Positions 35,325 through 46,262 of a stretch of DNA of 64,000 bases are shown piece after piece. Position 1 is the stretch's first letter; each line of letters starts with the position of its first letter. This stretch comes from Bryoerythrophyllum caledonicum (lineage: Eukaryota; Streptophyta; Bryopsida; Pottiales; Pottiaceae). The notes under the pieces are model-generated. The model was not told where the DNA came from and searched no databases. It saw only the letters and a list, made by a program, of their open reading frames with translations. The stretch lies in contig OZ020518.1 of NCBI GenBank assembly GCA_963971425.1, positions 8,473,989-8,537,988 on the forward strand, in the 5' to 3' direction. The position numbers were made by a program, and so were the translations under genes.

Positions 35325-36248
35325 GGCAGACGAAGATGGGTCGGCATTGGGGGGCAATCTTGATGGAGATGACAACATCTCGGAGAATCAGTCTCCCAAC
35401 TCAAACGGCTCTAGCGCCTCAGGCCCTTCTAATGGCGATGGCCCTGATCTCGACGGTCATGGCATAGGCATTGCAGCGAAGAATACATTCCTCACAATGG
35501 AAACGAAGTGAGCAGTGGTGAAAACAATAATGAATCCCATGAGCCAATGGCCACCACGGGGTCCATTGAAGTTGTGAGAAGCTCTCCGGTTTTGCCTCAA
35601 GCAACCGAACCGGACTCGGAGGAAGACATGCCACTACAAGATTTGTTTCGGCGGCCACGTGCTCAAAGTACCGCATCGATCGGAAGAACTCTTTTACGTG
35701 TAAAGAAAAAGACCTCTTCAACAATTGTTCGGCCACCCGTTCACCGTAGCGCACTTGGCCCAAATGGTGGTGTGGAGCGCGCGATACTAACCCCACAACT
35801 TCCCTCCGCGAGGGCAGGGTCCTCTACTATGAGCAGCCATTTGGGGACACAGAACTTCGGTACTCTCCCTTTCTTCACGGGACCTTGGCGAAGCGGAACC
35901 TCGGAGAGAGTCATTGGGGCCAAAGGCAACCGCTCCAAAAACATGGATGGAGTAACAGACAAGAGGAAGAATATCCGAGTAAAACGACTTGTGAATGCCG
36001 CATTAACTACCGGAGCCGAGCTACAACTACGAAACTTGGCCTCGGAGATTGAGGAGTACGTGGCACCAGTCTTGGAAAATTCAGCGGAGAACTTCTCATC
36101 ATCGGGCGATGATGCAGACGATGAGGATTGCGATGAAGTACCTGGCGACAATACGGTGGTGCTTCGCGGGCTTTCTCTTCCCCAAAATGTTCGCCGATCA
36201 AAACGGAAGCGGAAACACAATGAAGAATCCTCAAGCTCAGATGATTAA
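35296..36248 (+). CDS. Acidic/basic frame downstream of the hAT core, probable C-terminal extension
   Basis: One frame (about 35296-35511; EDRAEAARADED through FLTMETK) and then another (35508-36248; SSGENNNESHEP through SKRKRKHNEESSSSDD) are open and rich in S, D, E, N and R. The second ends in a KRKRK nuclear-localisation-like stretch. Neither has an ATG at the expected point, and both continue the acidic style of the transposase tail. They look like the same protein read across two one-base frame changes, or exons whose junctions I cannot place. No domain was recognised. Confidence 0.5.
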
Positions 36249-36477
36249 AAGATGACGGACACGAGGGTACTACAAGTTAAAAGTGTTTTTAGTTGTCTGG
36301 TGTTAGCATGGTACAATAGAACCGCGGTTTTAAAATATGTACTTGGTGTCGAGAGTGCCCATTCATGAAAGCACCACATTGAAATAAATAATTTTAATGT
36401 TAGAGCTCCCTGGTACAATTGTATTCTTTCAAATTCTCTAAACCTCAGCCCTTTTGAGGGGCAAACGCAGTGTTCGA

Positions 36478-36590
36478 CCGCGCGCGCCCGGCCCCTAACC
36501 GCGCGCGCCCGATAGGCAGGTGCGCGCGCGACCCACAATGGTACGCGCCAGGCCCGTGACGCTGCGTGCCCGGCCCCTAACGGTACGCGC
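36478..36590. repeat. GC-rich ~20-bp minisatellite, left part
   Basis: About five or six units of the type GTACGCGCCCGGCCCCTAAC. It is the left half of an array interrupted by the LTR element; the right half is 46057-46262. It lies in the 3' untranslated part of the hAT element. Confidence 0.85.
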
Positions 36591-38179
36591 TGTCGTGGAG
36601 AGAGAATTTGCCTTGGGAAAACACAGGGTTCTTGGCTGCTACCAATTTCAGCAAAGAAAGAAGGGAGGTGTAATAAAGACGATCTTCATTGGTGATAAAC
36701 TTGAAATAAAACAAAGTAAGACTTTAATCTTCTCTAAAGGTAAACTTCTTGACTCATCTTGACAAACCCTCGCAAGTGATTAAACAAGTAGTTTGAGTAA
36801 ACTTGGGGTAGCAGAACCTTCTCTCATTCTATCAAGCTCTACCACTTCATACTTAGCTTTATATAAGCATGCAATAGCTTCCTAGAAAGCTAATACAGTA
36901 AGGCTCATACGTACAAAATTTGAATATAAGAAGATCTATACAAATGCTTCTATGAGGAATCAAAGTCACTGCTCTAATTTGCTCAAGGCAGCTGACTCCT
37001 TTCCAATCAATCTAGCATAACTCTCTCAAACCAACTCCAATCCACCTACGTAATAGCTTTTTGAAAAGCTAACAACAAGATTAACAAGTGATAAAATTCT
37101 CAATCCTACTGACTCTATATGCAATGAATTATAGTTACTCAAAGTCACTGCTTGAAACTTGTGGAATAAAACCCGCGCCTCCGAGAACACTCCCTCAATA
37201 GATTAAGTGCCACAAATCCATAACAACTCGGATTTGAGCTTGTGATAGCTCATTGAAAAGCTAATTCAACCACCACTCTACACATAAAGATTCACTATCT
37301 CACTCTTTGTATACAAGTTTCTATATGGAATCAAAGTTACTGCTCTCAAAAATTCATGGCAGCAGTACCCTTGTTTATTCAAATCCACACCACAGCTTCT
37401 ACATAACTCCGATTGGAGTGTGTGATAGCTTGTTGGAAAGCTATTAACAAGTTCTACAACACTCTAAAAACTGACGTCAAAACTCACAAAACTCTACCTG
37501 TCACACTCGAAAACCCGAGCGTCTTTTTATACTAAATGGAGGAGGCTTTGGCCGAGGGAGGAGGGAAGAAAAGTCAAGGGCCTAAATCAGCCCATGCTTC
37601 TCTAGCCTTCCTTTTGACTCACCTTTGGACACCAAAGTCTATTTACCTCCAAATCTTATCCAAATCTTCCCACATAAGCCTAGCTTGACTTTTATTTCCT
37701 AACCTACAACTCTACTACAAGTTGGCACTATATTTCTCCCCCTAAACTAACCCCCAAACTAAACATTTCTTATTTCTACTACAAACTATAATACCATAGC
37801 ACTCTATTTAAGTTTTTTGATCTCAATAGCTTAAATATCATTAGAGCCCACGTACTGCCATCGACCACGGCTTAGTTCGGCTGGCTAAGCTTTTCGTTGC
37901 ACCTTGCCGGTCCGGGTTCGATTCCTTGACTTGTCAGAGCGGCTGGCGCTCGCGTGGTCAGGGGACTGCCGGAATCAGCAGTAAATCCAGCTAGTTGACG
38001 CTCCTAAGCCCTGAGCTAGTGACAAGATGCAGTAAAGATCTTCTAAGATAAGCTTCTGGCCTGGTAGGGTAATTGAGGAAAAAATCGTTTATTCTCCACA
38101 ATTACCTTAACCAGCTAAGTTCCCATTTTTTCTTCTAAATCTTATTTTTTTATATGATGAACTGTATTGCATCACGACA
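36591..38179 (-). repeat. 3' LTR of the young Ty3/gypsy element
   Basis: 1,589 bp, near-identical to 44468-46056. Inside are four diverged units of about 180-190 bp marked by AATAGCTT...AAGCTA motifs at 36873, 37052, 37243 and 37423, and a tRNA-like module at 37865-37930. Confidence 0.92.
37865..37930 (+). repeat. tRNA-like (SINE-like) module inside the LTR
   Basis: An A-box-like GGCTTAGTTCGG (37869-37880) is followed 34 bases later by a perfect B box, GGTTCGATTCC (37915-37925), the internal RNA polymerase III promoter layout. The same module is in the other LTR (B box at 45792-45802). The flanks do not form a complete tRNA cloverleaf that I can see, so it is called SINE-like, captured by the LTR before its amplification. 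Confidence 0.6.
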
Positions 38180-38221
38180 TCCACCCCCTCTAAACCTGCA
38201 CATCCTCCGTGATGTGCCAAG

Positions 38222-41200
38222 TTAGTCCGTTTCCGATGTATCTTCCATGCCTCCGTTCTCTTCTCCATTATATGAATCATTGTCTTCTTGTTGGCTAAGG
38301 CTTGAATCATCTCCTGATATGTCTTCAAAGCAACAACTGCCATCTCTTTTCTTGAATGCCTTGATTCTTTTGCCAGCCACTGGAATTCTTAATAGCGTTC
38401 CATCTAACTCACGAAGTGTATAAGTAGCATTATCATGTACTTCTACCACTACATATGGTCCAAACCATCTACGTGCAAACTTTCTGAGAGTACTATGTTG
38501 ATGCTCCAAAGTGCTATCAAACACTAATACCCAATCCCCAACTCGAATCTGGTTTGTTCTCAACCGATGAGTTCTATCAAATCTGGCTTTGTTCTTCAAC
38601 CGCGCTATCTTCATCCTTTCGAAGGCCACGTTGTGGTCTTCAGGCAATCTTTCCAATTGCCTTATGCGGAGTTCTAATAATCTTTCTGTGGTAACTCCAT
38701 CTTCCCAATCCAAAAACACCCAAGTAGGCATCGAATCTTCTGCAGGCAATATTGGTTTTTGCCCCATCATAAGCTCAATTGGCATATAGCCAGTGACAGT
38801 ACTATGTGTAGTCCTGTCTGCCCACAATGCAAATGGTAGAAGTCTAGGCCAATGCTTCGGTTTTCCTTTACAGGCTTTGACTAGTGCGTTGATAATTGGA
38901 GGATGTCCTCGTTCACTCTTGCCATTAGCCTCAGGGTTATAAGCAGTAGTCAGCCTCAGCTTCACACCATACCTTTGGAAAAAACTTCTAGCTTCAACTG
39001 CATTCAATTCTCCACGATCTGCTCTCATTCTACCAACACTACCATATCTGCTGAAAATGTCTTCTAGGATGAACCTACAAATTCCTTCGGTAGACTTAGT
39101 TCTTAAGGCTCTACCTTCTACAAAGTTTGAGAGTTCTTCCCTTGCCAAAACAAGGTACTTCATACTCCACAAACCTGATGGCATCGCGACTAAGTCAATT
39201 ACCCATTGAAAATGTATGGCAAGCGGGTAGGTTGGATGCAACTCATCTCTATATCTAATTTTTGATTGGAGTTGACAATCAATGCATGAAGCTACAAATT
39301 CTTCCACATCCTTGTACAAACCCTTCCACCAATACCGTTCTTTGATTTTGTTGTAAGTGGCCCAAATCCCTCTGTGTCCTGCCCAAAGTGTGTCATGAAA
39401 TTCTTTGAGGACTTGATTTTTGGTATCAGTATCACCAACCACTCTTAACGGCACCCCATCTTTCCTCTTTGGCCTCTTCCATAACAATCCATCTCTCAAA
39501 AGATAACCATAAGACTGGTGTCTAATATCTTTAAATGTCTTGTCTGACCAGTCTCTATGTTTCTTCAAAGTGCTGAGATATAAGCCAATATCCTTCAGCC
39601 TTCCTTCAAATAGATCTACCTTGAAAGGTAAATCACCATCACTTGAGTCCAACCCATCAAGTGTCATAACATAACCATAATCCTTTTCCTCATAGTCCTC
39701 TCCAATCTCTTGTGCCACCATCTCTTCCTCGCACATAAATCTGGCTCTTGATAACATATCTGCCACTGAATTCATCTTGCCAGTAATATGTGTTAACACA
39801 GGATTCAGTGATCTGATATATGCTATCCATCTCAACATCGCAATATCTGGAGTAGAGCAATTAGCCACCATTCCGAGTAATGGTAAACAATCAGTCTCAA
39901 GCACAACATTAGCACCAATTAAATAGTTTCTTTCTGCCTTCAATGCTGTAAGTGCCCCTAAAAGTTCTCTCTTCACTTGTGGATACGCTCTTTGACGTTC
40001 TGTGAGAATTCTTGCTCCAAATCTTATGGCATACCTTCGTCCTTCTGTATCATCTTGACCAACAGCCCAACCTGTAGCAATTGGACTCGTATCCACTGTT
40101 ATAATGATTGGTCTACCACAGTTGTAATCCGCTTGCTTCAAAACTGGTGGAGACATCAAAGTTTCCTTCAAGCCTTCCATGGCTAACTCTTGTTTTTGCC
40201 CCCACTTGAATTTAATCCCTTTCCTCAAAAGCTTGTACAACGGATCAGCAAGATGAGCAAAATGTGGAACCCATATTTGGTAGAAGACACAAGCCCCTAA
40301 GAACCTCCTTACTTCAGTGATGCTACCACATGGCTTCATCCTCGAGATAGCATCTACTTTCTCAGGGTTAGGTTTTCTGCCGTATACTCCACACAAATGA
40401 CCAACCACAATAATCTCATCAACACCAAACTTGGACTTCTCTATGGATAATGTCAAGTCCACCTCTCCAAGTCTGTTTAAGATCATTTCCACATCTCTTA
40501 TGTGGTTCTTGACAAATACTCTGCAACCATCGTCATCCATAGTCAAGTCCTTGATTTCTTCTTTGCAGCCTTTAATGGGAATATCATCTACAAAGGGTAT
40601 AGTTTTCTCAGGCACAAAATCCTTGAGGATCTGGTTCATCGCGTTTTGCATATGTGCCACCGAATTAGTGGCTCCCTGAGGCAATGTGCACATTCTAACA
40701 AGTCCTAATGGAGTTTTCATGGTAGTCAGATCTCTGCTTTTGTTCGCAAGTTGGAACTGATCATAACCAGAATATAAGTCTCCAATGGAATAGATGGCAT
40801 GTCCTGCAAATGCTTCAGCAACCTCATCCACAATTGGCCCTGACCCTTTGTTTCTAATAGTAACCTTATTGGCTGGCTGCATATCTTGTATAAATCTAAG
40901 TGCACCAGACTTCTTTGGCACTGTAAACCAACGGTTGGAGTATGGAGCCATTGAAGGCTCAAGTATACCCATCTGCATCTTCTCTTTCAACAAATTCACC
41001 AACTTAGGAAGTAATGCTCTTGGCACTGGTATAGGCTTTAAGTCCCACGGCACATGAGGAACTGTAAAAATCACCATTGGTACAACCACACTAGGATGAA
41101 CACATCCAATTTCTTCTGGTGAAGAAGAAAATGATTTTCCATGTTTAGAGAGCATATCTTGGAACATTTTTATTTCTTGTGCATGTAAGAAATCACCCCC

Positions 41201-41737
41201 TCCAATCTTTAGTCCAGCCAATGACTCCTCAGTAAACTTGTGGCCAATTTTCCTTATTTCCCTTAGCCCTGGCTCCTTTTCAGCCTGCTTGATATGTTCC
41301 TCAGTGTCTGGTGGCAATTGAGTTGCCACCGGCCTCACTTTCTTTGCCACGGTCTTGTATTTGGTATTAACCTTAGCCTCGAGATGAGGAACATAACTTC
41401 CGGTAGACTCCATGGTTGTTGTTGTTTCCAGTACCTCGTCATAAAGTTCCCTTGAATGAATCTCGATTATAACATCTCTTGGTCCCGAGCTTTGAGCTAA
41501 CACTCCTTCCAAAGCTCTTACTATATCGTCTGAAAAACCTTCCTCTTCTATAACTCCTGTAATACACTCATCACTCAATACCACACCCACTCTTTTTAAC
41601 TTTTCTTCAGTCTTTCTAATCCATCTCTTATGTACACGGTCCAACTCTGTAATTTTTGTAAAATTGACCAAACCATCCTTTGCTAAACTTAAAAGTCCAC
41701 AACCACCATTTTTTAGACTGGGGAATGTAGTATTCAA
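38222..41737 (-). CDS. pol region of the young Ty3/gypsy element
   Basis: About 1,171 codons. Landmarks: ALRFIQDMQPANKV and IGDLYSGYDQFQL (RT), FVDD box, TVDTSPIATGW (RNase H), the integrase zinc region (AGHRGIWATYNKIKERYWW, CIDCQ) and the integrase core with RADRGELNA and NPEANGKSERGH. Order RT, RNase H, integrase is that of Ty3/gypsy. No chromodomain was recognised after the integrase. Confidence 0.88.
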   Translation of the reverse strand: MNTTFPSLKNGGCGLLSLAKDGLVNFTKITELDRVHKRWIRKTEEKLKRVGVVLSDECITGVIEEEGFSDDIVRALEGVLAQSSGPRDVIIEIHSRELYDEVLETTTTMESTGSYVPHLEAKVNTKYKTVAKKVRPVATQLPPDTEEHIKQAEKEPGLREIRKIGHKFTEESLAGLKIGGGDFLHAQEIKMFQDMLSKHGKSFSSSPEEIGCVHPSVVVPMVIFTVPHVPWDLKPIPVPRALLPKLVNLLKEKMQMGILEPSMAPYSNRWFTVPKKSGALRFIQDMQPANKVTIRNKGSGPIVDEVAEAFAGHAIYSIGDLYSGYDQFQLANKSRDLTTMKTPLGLVRMCTLPQGATNSVAHMQNAMNQILKDFVPEKTIPFVDDIPIKGCKEEIKDLTMDDDGCRVFVKNHIRDVEMILNRLGEVDLTLSIEKSKFGVDEIIVVGHLCGVYGRKPNPEKVDAISRMKPCGSITEVRRFLGACVFYQIWVPHFAHLADPLYKLLRKGIKFKWGQKQELAMEGLKETLMSPPVLKQADYNCGRPIIITVDTSPIATGWAVGQDDTEGRRYAIRFGARILTERQRAYPQVKRELLGALTALKAERNYLIGANVVLETDCLPLLGMVANCSTPDIAMLRWIAYIRSLNPVLTHITGKMNSVADMLSRARFMCEEEMVAQEIGEDYEEKDYGYVMTLDGLDSSDGDLPFKVDLFEGRLKDIGLYLSTLKKHRDWSDKTFKDIRHQSYGYLLRDGLLWKRPKRKDGVPLRVVGDTDTKNQVLKEFHDTLWAGHRGIWATYNKIKERYWWKGLYKDVEEFVASCIDCQLQSKIRYRDELHPTYPLAIHFQWVIDLVAMPSGLWSMKYLVLAREELSNFVEGRALRTKSTEGICRFILEDIFSRYGSVGRMRADRGELNAVEARSFFQRYGVKLRLTTAYNPEANGKSERGHPPIINALVKACKGKPKHWPRLLPFALWADRTTHSTVTGYMPIELMMGQKPILPAEDSMPTWVFLDWEDGVTTERLLELRIRQLERLPEDHNVAFERMKIARLKNKARFDRTHRLRTNQIRVGDWVLVFDSTLEHQHSTLRKFARRWFGPYVVVEVHDNATYTLRELDGTLLRIPVAGKRIKAFKKRDGSCCFEDISGDDSSLSQQEDNDSYNGEENGGMEDTSETD

Positions 41738-41781
41738 TGATCTGTTAGCACCCGTGGATCCCCAGTCTCCACGCGTGCAAT

Positions 41782-44415
41782 CTAGAAATCCTGAAAGTCT
41801 TCGTTGCCACGGTCATAACCCATAGGTTCATCTCTAAGCTGATCCCTATGTCTCTCATTGTTTGATTTCACGGTGAGAAACTGTACAGCTTGCATCCCAT
41901 CCAAACTACGAATTCTCGCATAATGTGAGCCATCATCCAAAACCTTGGTCTCCATTCTTGTTGCTGTAATATATGGCTGACCAAGGATAATAGGATAAGA
42001 CCCATAGTTTTGAACAAAGTAGTTTTGTTCCACCTCAACATTTCCAATCTTGGTCTTGACCGCTGGACATGCTCCATACAACTTGCCTTTCTCATTGTTT
42101 GCTGCCCGCATCACCCATCCATGGTTAATATCAATAGGCCATTTTCCTTTCTCATATAACTTCCTGGATATGATATTAATTTCTGAACCATGGTCCACAA
42201 GGGCTAAAAAAGTCTCATCCAAGTCTCCAAGTTTAACACGTGTCTCTGTAGTAGCTCTTGCCCAAAATGGATGAGTAAAGGCTGTCATTGCTTCACTCCC
42301 ACGTATCACTTGAGACCTGTTGTGCAAGCAACAAGAAACATTGGCTTCTATAAAAGCCTCTTCTCCACTGACTTGTAGTGTCTCATCCACCACAAGTGCT
42401 CCATCCTTCTCTCCTGCCACCTTCTCTTCTTGGTTCTTGTTTGCTTCATTTATACTCTTGATTTCACAATTGCAAGCAAACATCTTCAAAATCTCATCCT
42501 CCATTTCTCCATCCAATAGTTCTTCAATCCCTTCATCATCTTCATCACTCTTTGTCTTCTGGTCTTGGCTTTTTGTACCCACACGGTCATACATCAAAGC
42601 AAATACTTGGCCAATTTCTTCTTCTTCATCTTCTGTCATATGGGTGTCCAATGCTCTCGTCATCACCGTTTCGACAGTGATCTGTCTCTTCCTCTTAATG
42701 ACATCAATGATGAGCTCATGAAAGTCTTTTTTGGCTATGCCAAGGGCTTCTCTCAGAGTAAACTCAATCTTGGCATCCAAAATCCTCTCTTCTAGAATAC
42801 CTTTCATATCGATAGAGGTCTCAATATCAGATTGAAGTTTATAAGCCGGTGCTTTGCCCTTCCCCTTTACTCCATCTTCTTTCCCTTTCTTCTCACCACT
42901 CATTCTTTCCTCCCACTTCTCCTTCGGAAGCGGTGCATCTCCTGGATGAGAGGTAGAAGGTCGTCCTTCTTGCCTCCGTCGTGTTTGACTTGCTGGCCCT
43001 TGGTTCTGAATATTTTCCTTCCCAATAGGTGTCTTCTTCTTGCTAGCAGGTTCTTCAGTCTCTTCTTCTATATTTCTACCTCTCTTCACTTCTACAAACA
43101 CATCCTGAGGCTCTTTTTCTCCTTTCTCACTTCCCAAGTAGGCTCTGATGGTATTGGAGTCCACAGGATCATCCCAACCTGTTAGACTTCTGATAATTTG
43201 AGCCCCTCTGATCATAACTTCTCGATTGGGGTTTGAAAATGCTTCCACCCCATTCTGTACTGCTTGAACATTATAAGTCACGGCATCTCTGAGATGAATA
43301 GAGCTAGTCCTACCTAGCTTATCATCCACCAGTTTCTTCATCCCTCCTCTGCCAAAGTTCGTGGCCAGTGGATCACCTGATGCAGCATCTCTGATCATCC
43401 CTTCTCTGAAAATAATGATACCCGCCTTTAAGTCATCTGCAAAAAACTTGCAGTCTCCACGTTTGTGATTTGGGTCATCACAATAGATACATCGCACAAC
43501 AAATCCTCTCGAGCTATCTGTAGGGCGGGAGTCGTTTGTCATACGGCCCTTTTTCAGAGCACTCATCTCCACCTTCAGTTCCTTGAGGCCTTTCACAAGA
43601 TCTTCAAGAGTGTCATTATCAAGGACTTTGCCACTAGACGAACTCGATGGCGTTGAAGATACCGAAGATGCTGGAGTCTTGGAAATCGATACCGATGGTG
43701 CATCACCCCTTGATATAACTCCACGAGCCTTTACACGTTGCTGCTTGGCAATAAGGCTCACTGACTCCTCCAATCTCCTCCAGTCGGGATTAAAACCTCC
43801 CTCGGCTGTCACGTCCTGAAGAATAAGAAGGAGTCTGTCTTCCAAGACATCATCAGCAGCTTGGAGAAACAATTCAGACTTCCTCGTATCAAGAAGCCGC
43901 TTCTCAGATAGTGGAAGTTGACCATACTTCTTCTCAAACTCTCTCAAGAGTTCGTTCGGCCCCATGGTCTTTCCAGGCTGTATTTCCACCCACTCTAAGA
44001 ATGCCCTCTTAGACATTCGCTGAGAATCTTCATCGAAATACTCTTCCTTCAACCTCTCAGCAAACCTTGCCCATGTATTCACATTCACTACATCATGGAG
44101 TTCTCTCACCCTTTCTCGAATCTCGGGCGCAACTGCAAGATCAAACGTTTCTATCATTCGTGCCTCAGGCACCTGATAAATCTCCATCTCGCAAGTGTAT
44201 GCCCTCAAAAACCCCGTGATATTCTTGCCATCAAATCTTCCAATCTTACTGATGACATCCTTCAATGCTTTCGTAGCTCCTTGTCCTGCCATATTAGTAG
44301 CCTGTTGGCCCATAAACAACTGCATGGCCCGAACAAAGTCCGCCGTGAAACTGACACCACCACCAATATCCCCAACACCACCCTCAGAGGATGACCCACC
44401 CTCGTGATCTCCCAT
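41782..44415 (-). CDS. gag and protease region of the young Ty3/gypsy element
   Basis: Start chosen at MGDHEGGSSSEGG, about 878 codons. The capsid-like part covers the first 300 residues. A single knuckle, CIYCDDPNHKRGDC, lies near residue 325, followed by a long charged linker. The aspartic protease motif VDHGSEINIIS is near residue 745. Gag and pol lie on the same strand with pol just downstream. Confidence 0.85.
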   Translation of the reverse strand: MGDHEGGSSSEGGVGDIGGGVSFTADFVRAMQLFMGQQATNMAGQGATKALKDVISKIGRFDGKNITGFLRAYTCEMEIYQVPEARMIETFDLAVAPEIRERVRELHDVVNVNTWARFAERLKEEYFDEDSQRMSKRAFLEWVEIQPGKTMGPNELLREFEKKYGQLPLSEKRLLDTRKSELFLQAADDVLEDRLLLILQDVTAEGGFNPDWRRLEESVSLIAKQQRVKARGVISRGDAPSVSISKTPASSVSSTPSSSSSGKVLDNDTLEDLVKGLKELKVEMSALKKGRMTNDSRPTDSSRGFVVRCIYCDDPNHKRGDCKFFADDLKAGIIIFREGMIRDAASGDPLATNFGRGGMKKLVDDKLGRTSSIHLRDAVTYNVQAVQNGVEAFSNPNREVMIRGAQIIRSLTGWDDPVDSNTIRAYLGSEKGEKEPQDVFVEVKRGRNIEEETEEPASKKKTPIGKENIQNQGPASQTRRRQEGRPSTSHPGDAPLPKEKWEERMSGEKKGKEDGVKGKGKAPAYKLQSDIETSIDMKGILEERILDAKIEFTLREALGIAKKDFHELIIDVIKRKRQITVETVMTRALDTHMTEDEEEEIGQVFALMYDRVGTKSQDQKTKSDEDDEGIEELLDGEMEDEILKMFACNCEIKSINEANKNQEEKVAGEKDGALVVDETLQVSGEEAFIEANVSCCLHNRSQVIRGSEAMTAFTHPFWARATTETRVKLGDLDETFLALVDHGSEINIISRKLYEKGKWPIDINHGWVMRAANNEKGKLYGACPAVKTKIGNVEVEQNYFVQNYGSYPIILGQPYITATRMETKVLDDGSHYARIRSLDGMQAVQFLTVKSNNERHRDQLRDEPMGYDRGNEDFQDF

Positions 44416-44467
44416 CTTGTCTTGAAAAAATAAGTAGCCCCAAAGCACTCTCAGTGGAAGCACCAAA

Positions 44468-46056
44468 TGTCGTGGAGAGAGAATTTGCCTTGGGAAAACA
44501 CAGGGTTCTTGGCTGCTACCAATTTCAGCAAAGAAAGAAGGGAGGTGTAATAAAGACGATCTTCATTGGTGATAAACTTGAAATAAAACAAAGTAAGACT
44601 TTAATCTTCTCTAAAGGTAAACTTCTTGACTCATCTTGACAAACCCTCGCAAGTGATTAAACAAGTAGTTTGAGTAAACTTGGGGTAGCAGAACCTTCTC
44701 TCATTCTATCAAGCTCTACCACTTCATACTTAGCTTTATATAAGCATGCAATAGCTTCCTAGAAAGCTAATACAGTAAGGCTCATACGTACAAAATTTGA
44801 ATATAAGAAGATCTATACAAATGCTTCTATGAGGAATCAAAGTCACTGCTCTAATTTGCTCAAGGCAGCTGACTCCTTTCCAATCAATCTAGCATAACTC
44901 TCTCAAACCAACTCCAATCCACCTACGTAATAGCTTTTTGAAAAGCTAACAACAAGATTAACAAGTGATAAAATTCTCAATCCTACTGACTCTATATGCA
45001 ATGAATTATAGTTACTCAAAGTCACTGCTTGAAACTTGTGGAATAAAACCCGCGCCTCCGAGAACACTCCCTCAATAGATTAAGTGCCACAAATCCATAA
45101 CAACTCGGATTTGAGCTTGTGATAGCTCATTGAAAAGCTAATTCAACCACCACTCTACACATAAAGATTCACTATCTCACTCTTTGTATACAAGTTTCTA
45201 TATGGAATCAAAGTTACTGCTCTCAAAAATTCATGGCAGCAGTACCCTTGTTTATTCAAATCCACACCACAGCTTCTACATAACTCCGATTGGAGTGTGT
45301 GATAGCTTGTTGGAAAGCTATTAACAAGTTCTACAACACTCTAAAAACTGACGTCAAAACTCACAAAACTCTACCTGTCACACTCGAAAACCCGAGCGTC
45401 TTTTTATACTAAATGGAGGAGGCTTTGGCCGAGGGAGGAGGGAAGAAAAGTCAAGGGCCTAAATCAGCCCATGCTTCTCTAGCCTTCCTTTTGACTCACC
45501 TTTAGACACCAAAGTCTATTTACCTCCAAATCTTATCCAAATCTTCCCACATAAGCCTAGCTTGACTTTTATTTCCTAACCTACAACTCTACTACAAGTT
45601 GGCACTATATTTCTCCCCCTAAACTAACCCCCAAACTAAACATTTCTTATTTCTACTACAAACTATAATACCATAGCACTCTATTTAAGTTTTTTGATCT
45701 CAATAGCTTAAATATCATTAGAGCCCACGTACTGCCATCGACCACGGCTTAGTTCGGCTGGCTAAGCTTTTCGTTGCACCTTGCCGGTCCGGGTTCGATT
45801 CCTTGACTTGTCAGAGCGGCTGGCGCTCGCGTGGTCAGGGGACTGCCGGAATCAGCAGTAAATCCAGCTAGTTGACGCTCCTAAGCCCTGAGCTAGTGAC
45901 AAGATGCAGTAAAGATCTTCTAAGATAAGCTTCTGGCCTGGTAGGGTAATTGAGGAAAAAATCGTTTATTCTCCACAATTACCTTAACCAGCTAAGTTCC
46001 CATTTTTTCTTCTAAATCTTATTTTTTTATATGATGAACTGTATTGCATCACGACA
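44468..46056 (-). repeat. 5' LTR of the young Ty3/gypsy element
   Basis: Same length as the other LTR and shows the same internal 180-bp units and tRNA-like module. One substitution relative to the other copy was noticed (near 45503 versus 37626). Confidence 0.92.
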
Positions 46057-46262
46057 GCGCCCGACCTTGACGGTACGCGCCCGGCCCTGAGTGCTACGCG
46101 CCCGGCCCTTAGGGGTACGCGCCCGGTCTTAAATCGTACGCGCCCGACCCTAATTGGAACGCGCCCGGCCCTTCATGAACGCGCCCGGTCCAGATTGGTA
46201 CGCGCCCGGCCCCAAATGCTGCGCGCGCGGTCCGAAGGCACGCGCCCGCCCCTTGATGTGAC
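46057..46262. repeat. GC-rich ~20-bp minisatellite, right part
   Basis: About ten units such as GCGCCCGGCCCTTAGGGGTAC, continuing the array at 36478-36590. The first four bases are the LTR element's duplicated target. Confidence 0.88.

Larger units (their letters stand above)
36591..46056 (-). mobile_element. Young Ty3/gypsy LTR retrotransposon, looks whole
   Basis: Two 1,589-bp LTRs (36591-38179 and 44468-46056), with ends TGTCG...CGACA, flank a 6.3-kb interior read on the minus strand. A 4-bp duplication, GCGC, borders it. Only one substitution was noticed between the LTRs, so insertion is very recent. Interior parts in order: primer-binding region beside the right LTR (TGGTGCTTCCACTGAGAG), gag (44415 downward) with a CCHC knuckle near 43470, protease DHGSE near 42190, RT with an FVDD box near 40590, RNase H near 40090, integrase about 39400-38900, and a purine tract at 38180-38191. 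It appears intact in gag and pol. The RT style recalls Ty3 elements common in fungi. Confidence 0.92.

Noticed and set aside
37865-37930. Genuine tRNA gene
   Set aside because: A and B boxes are present, but no acceptor or anticodon stems can be paired convincingly, and the sequence is duplicated as part of both LTRs.
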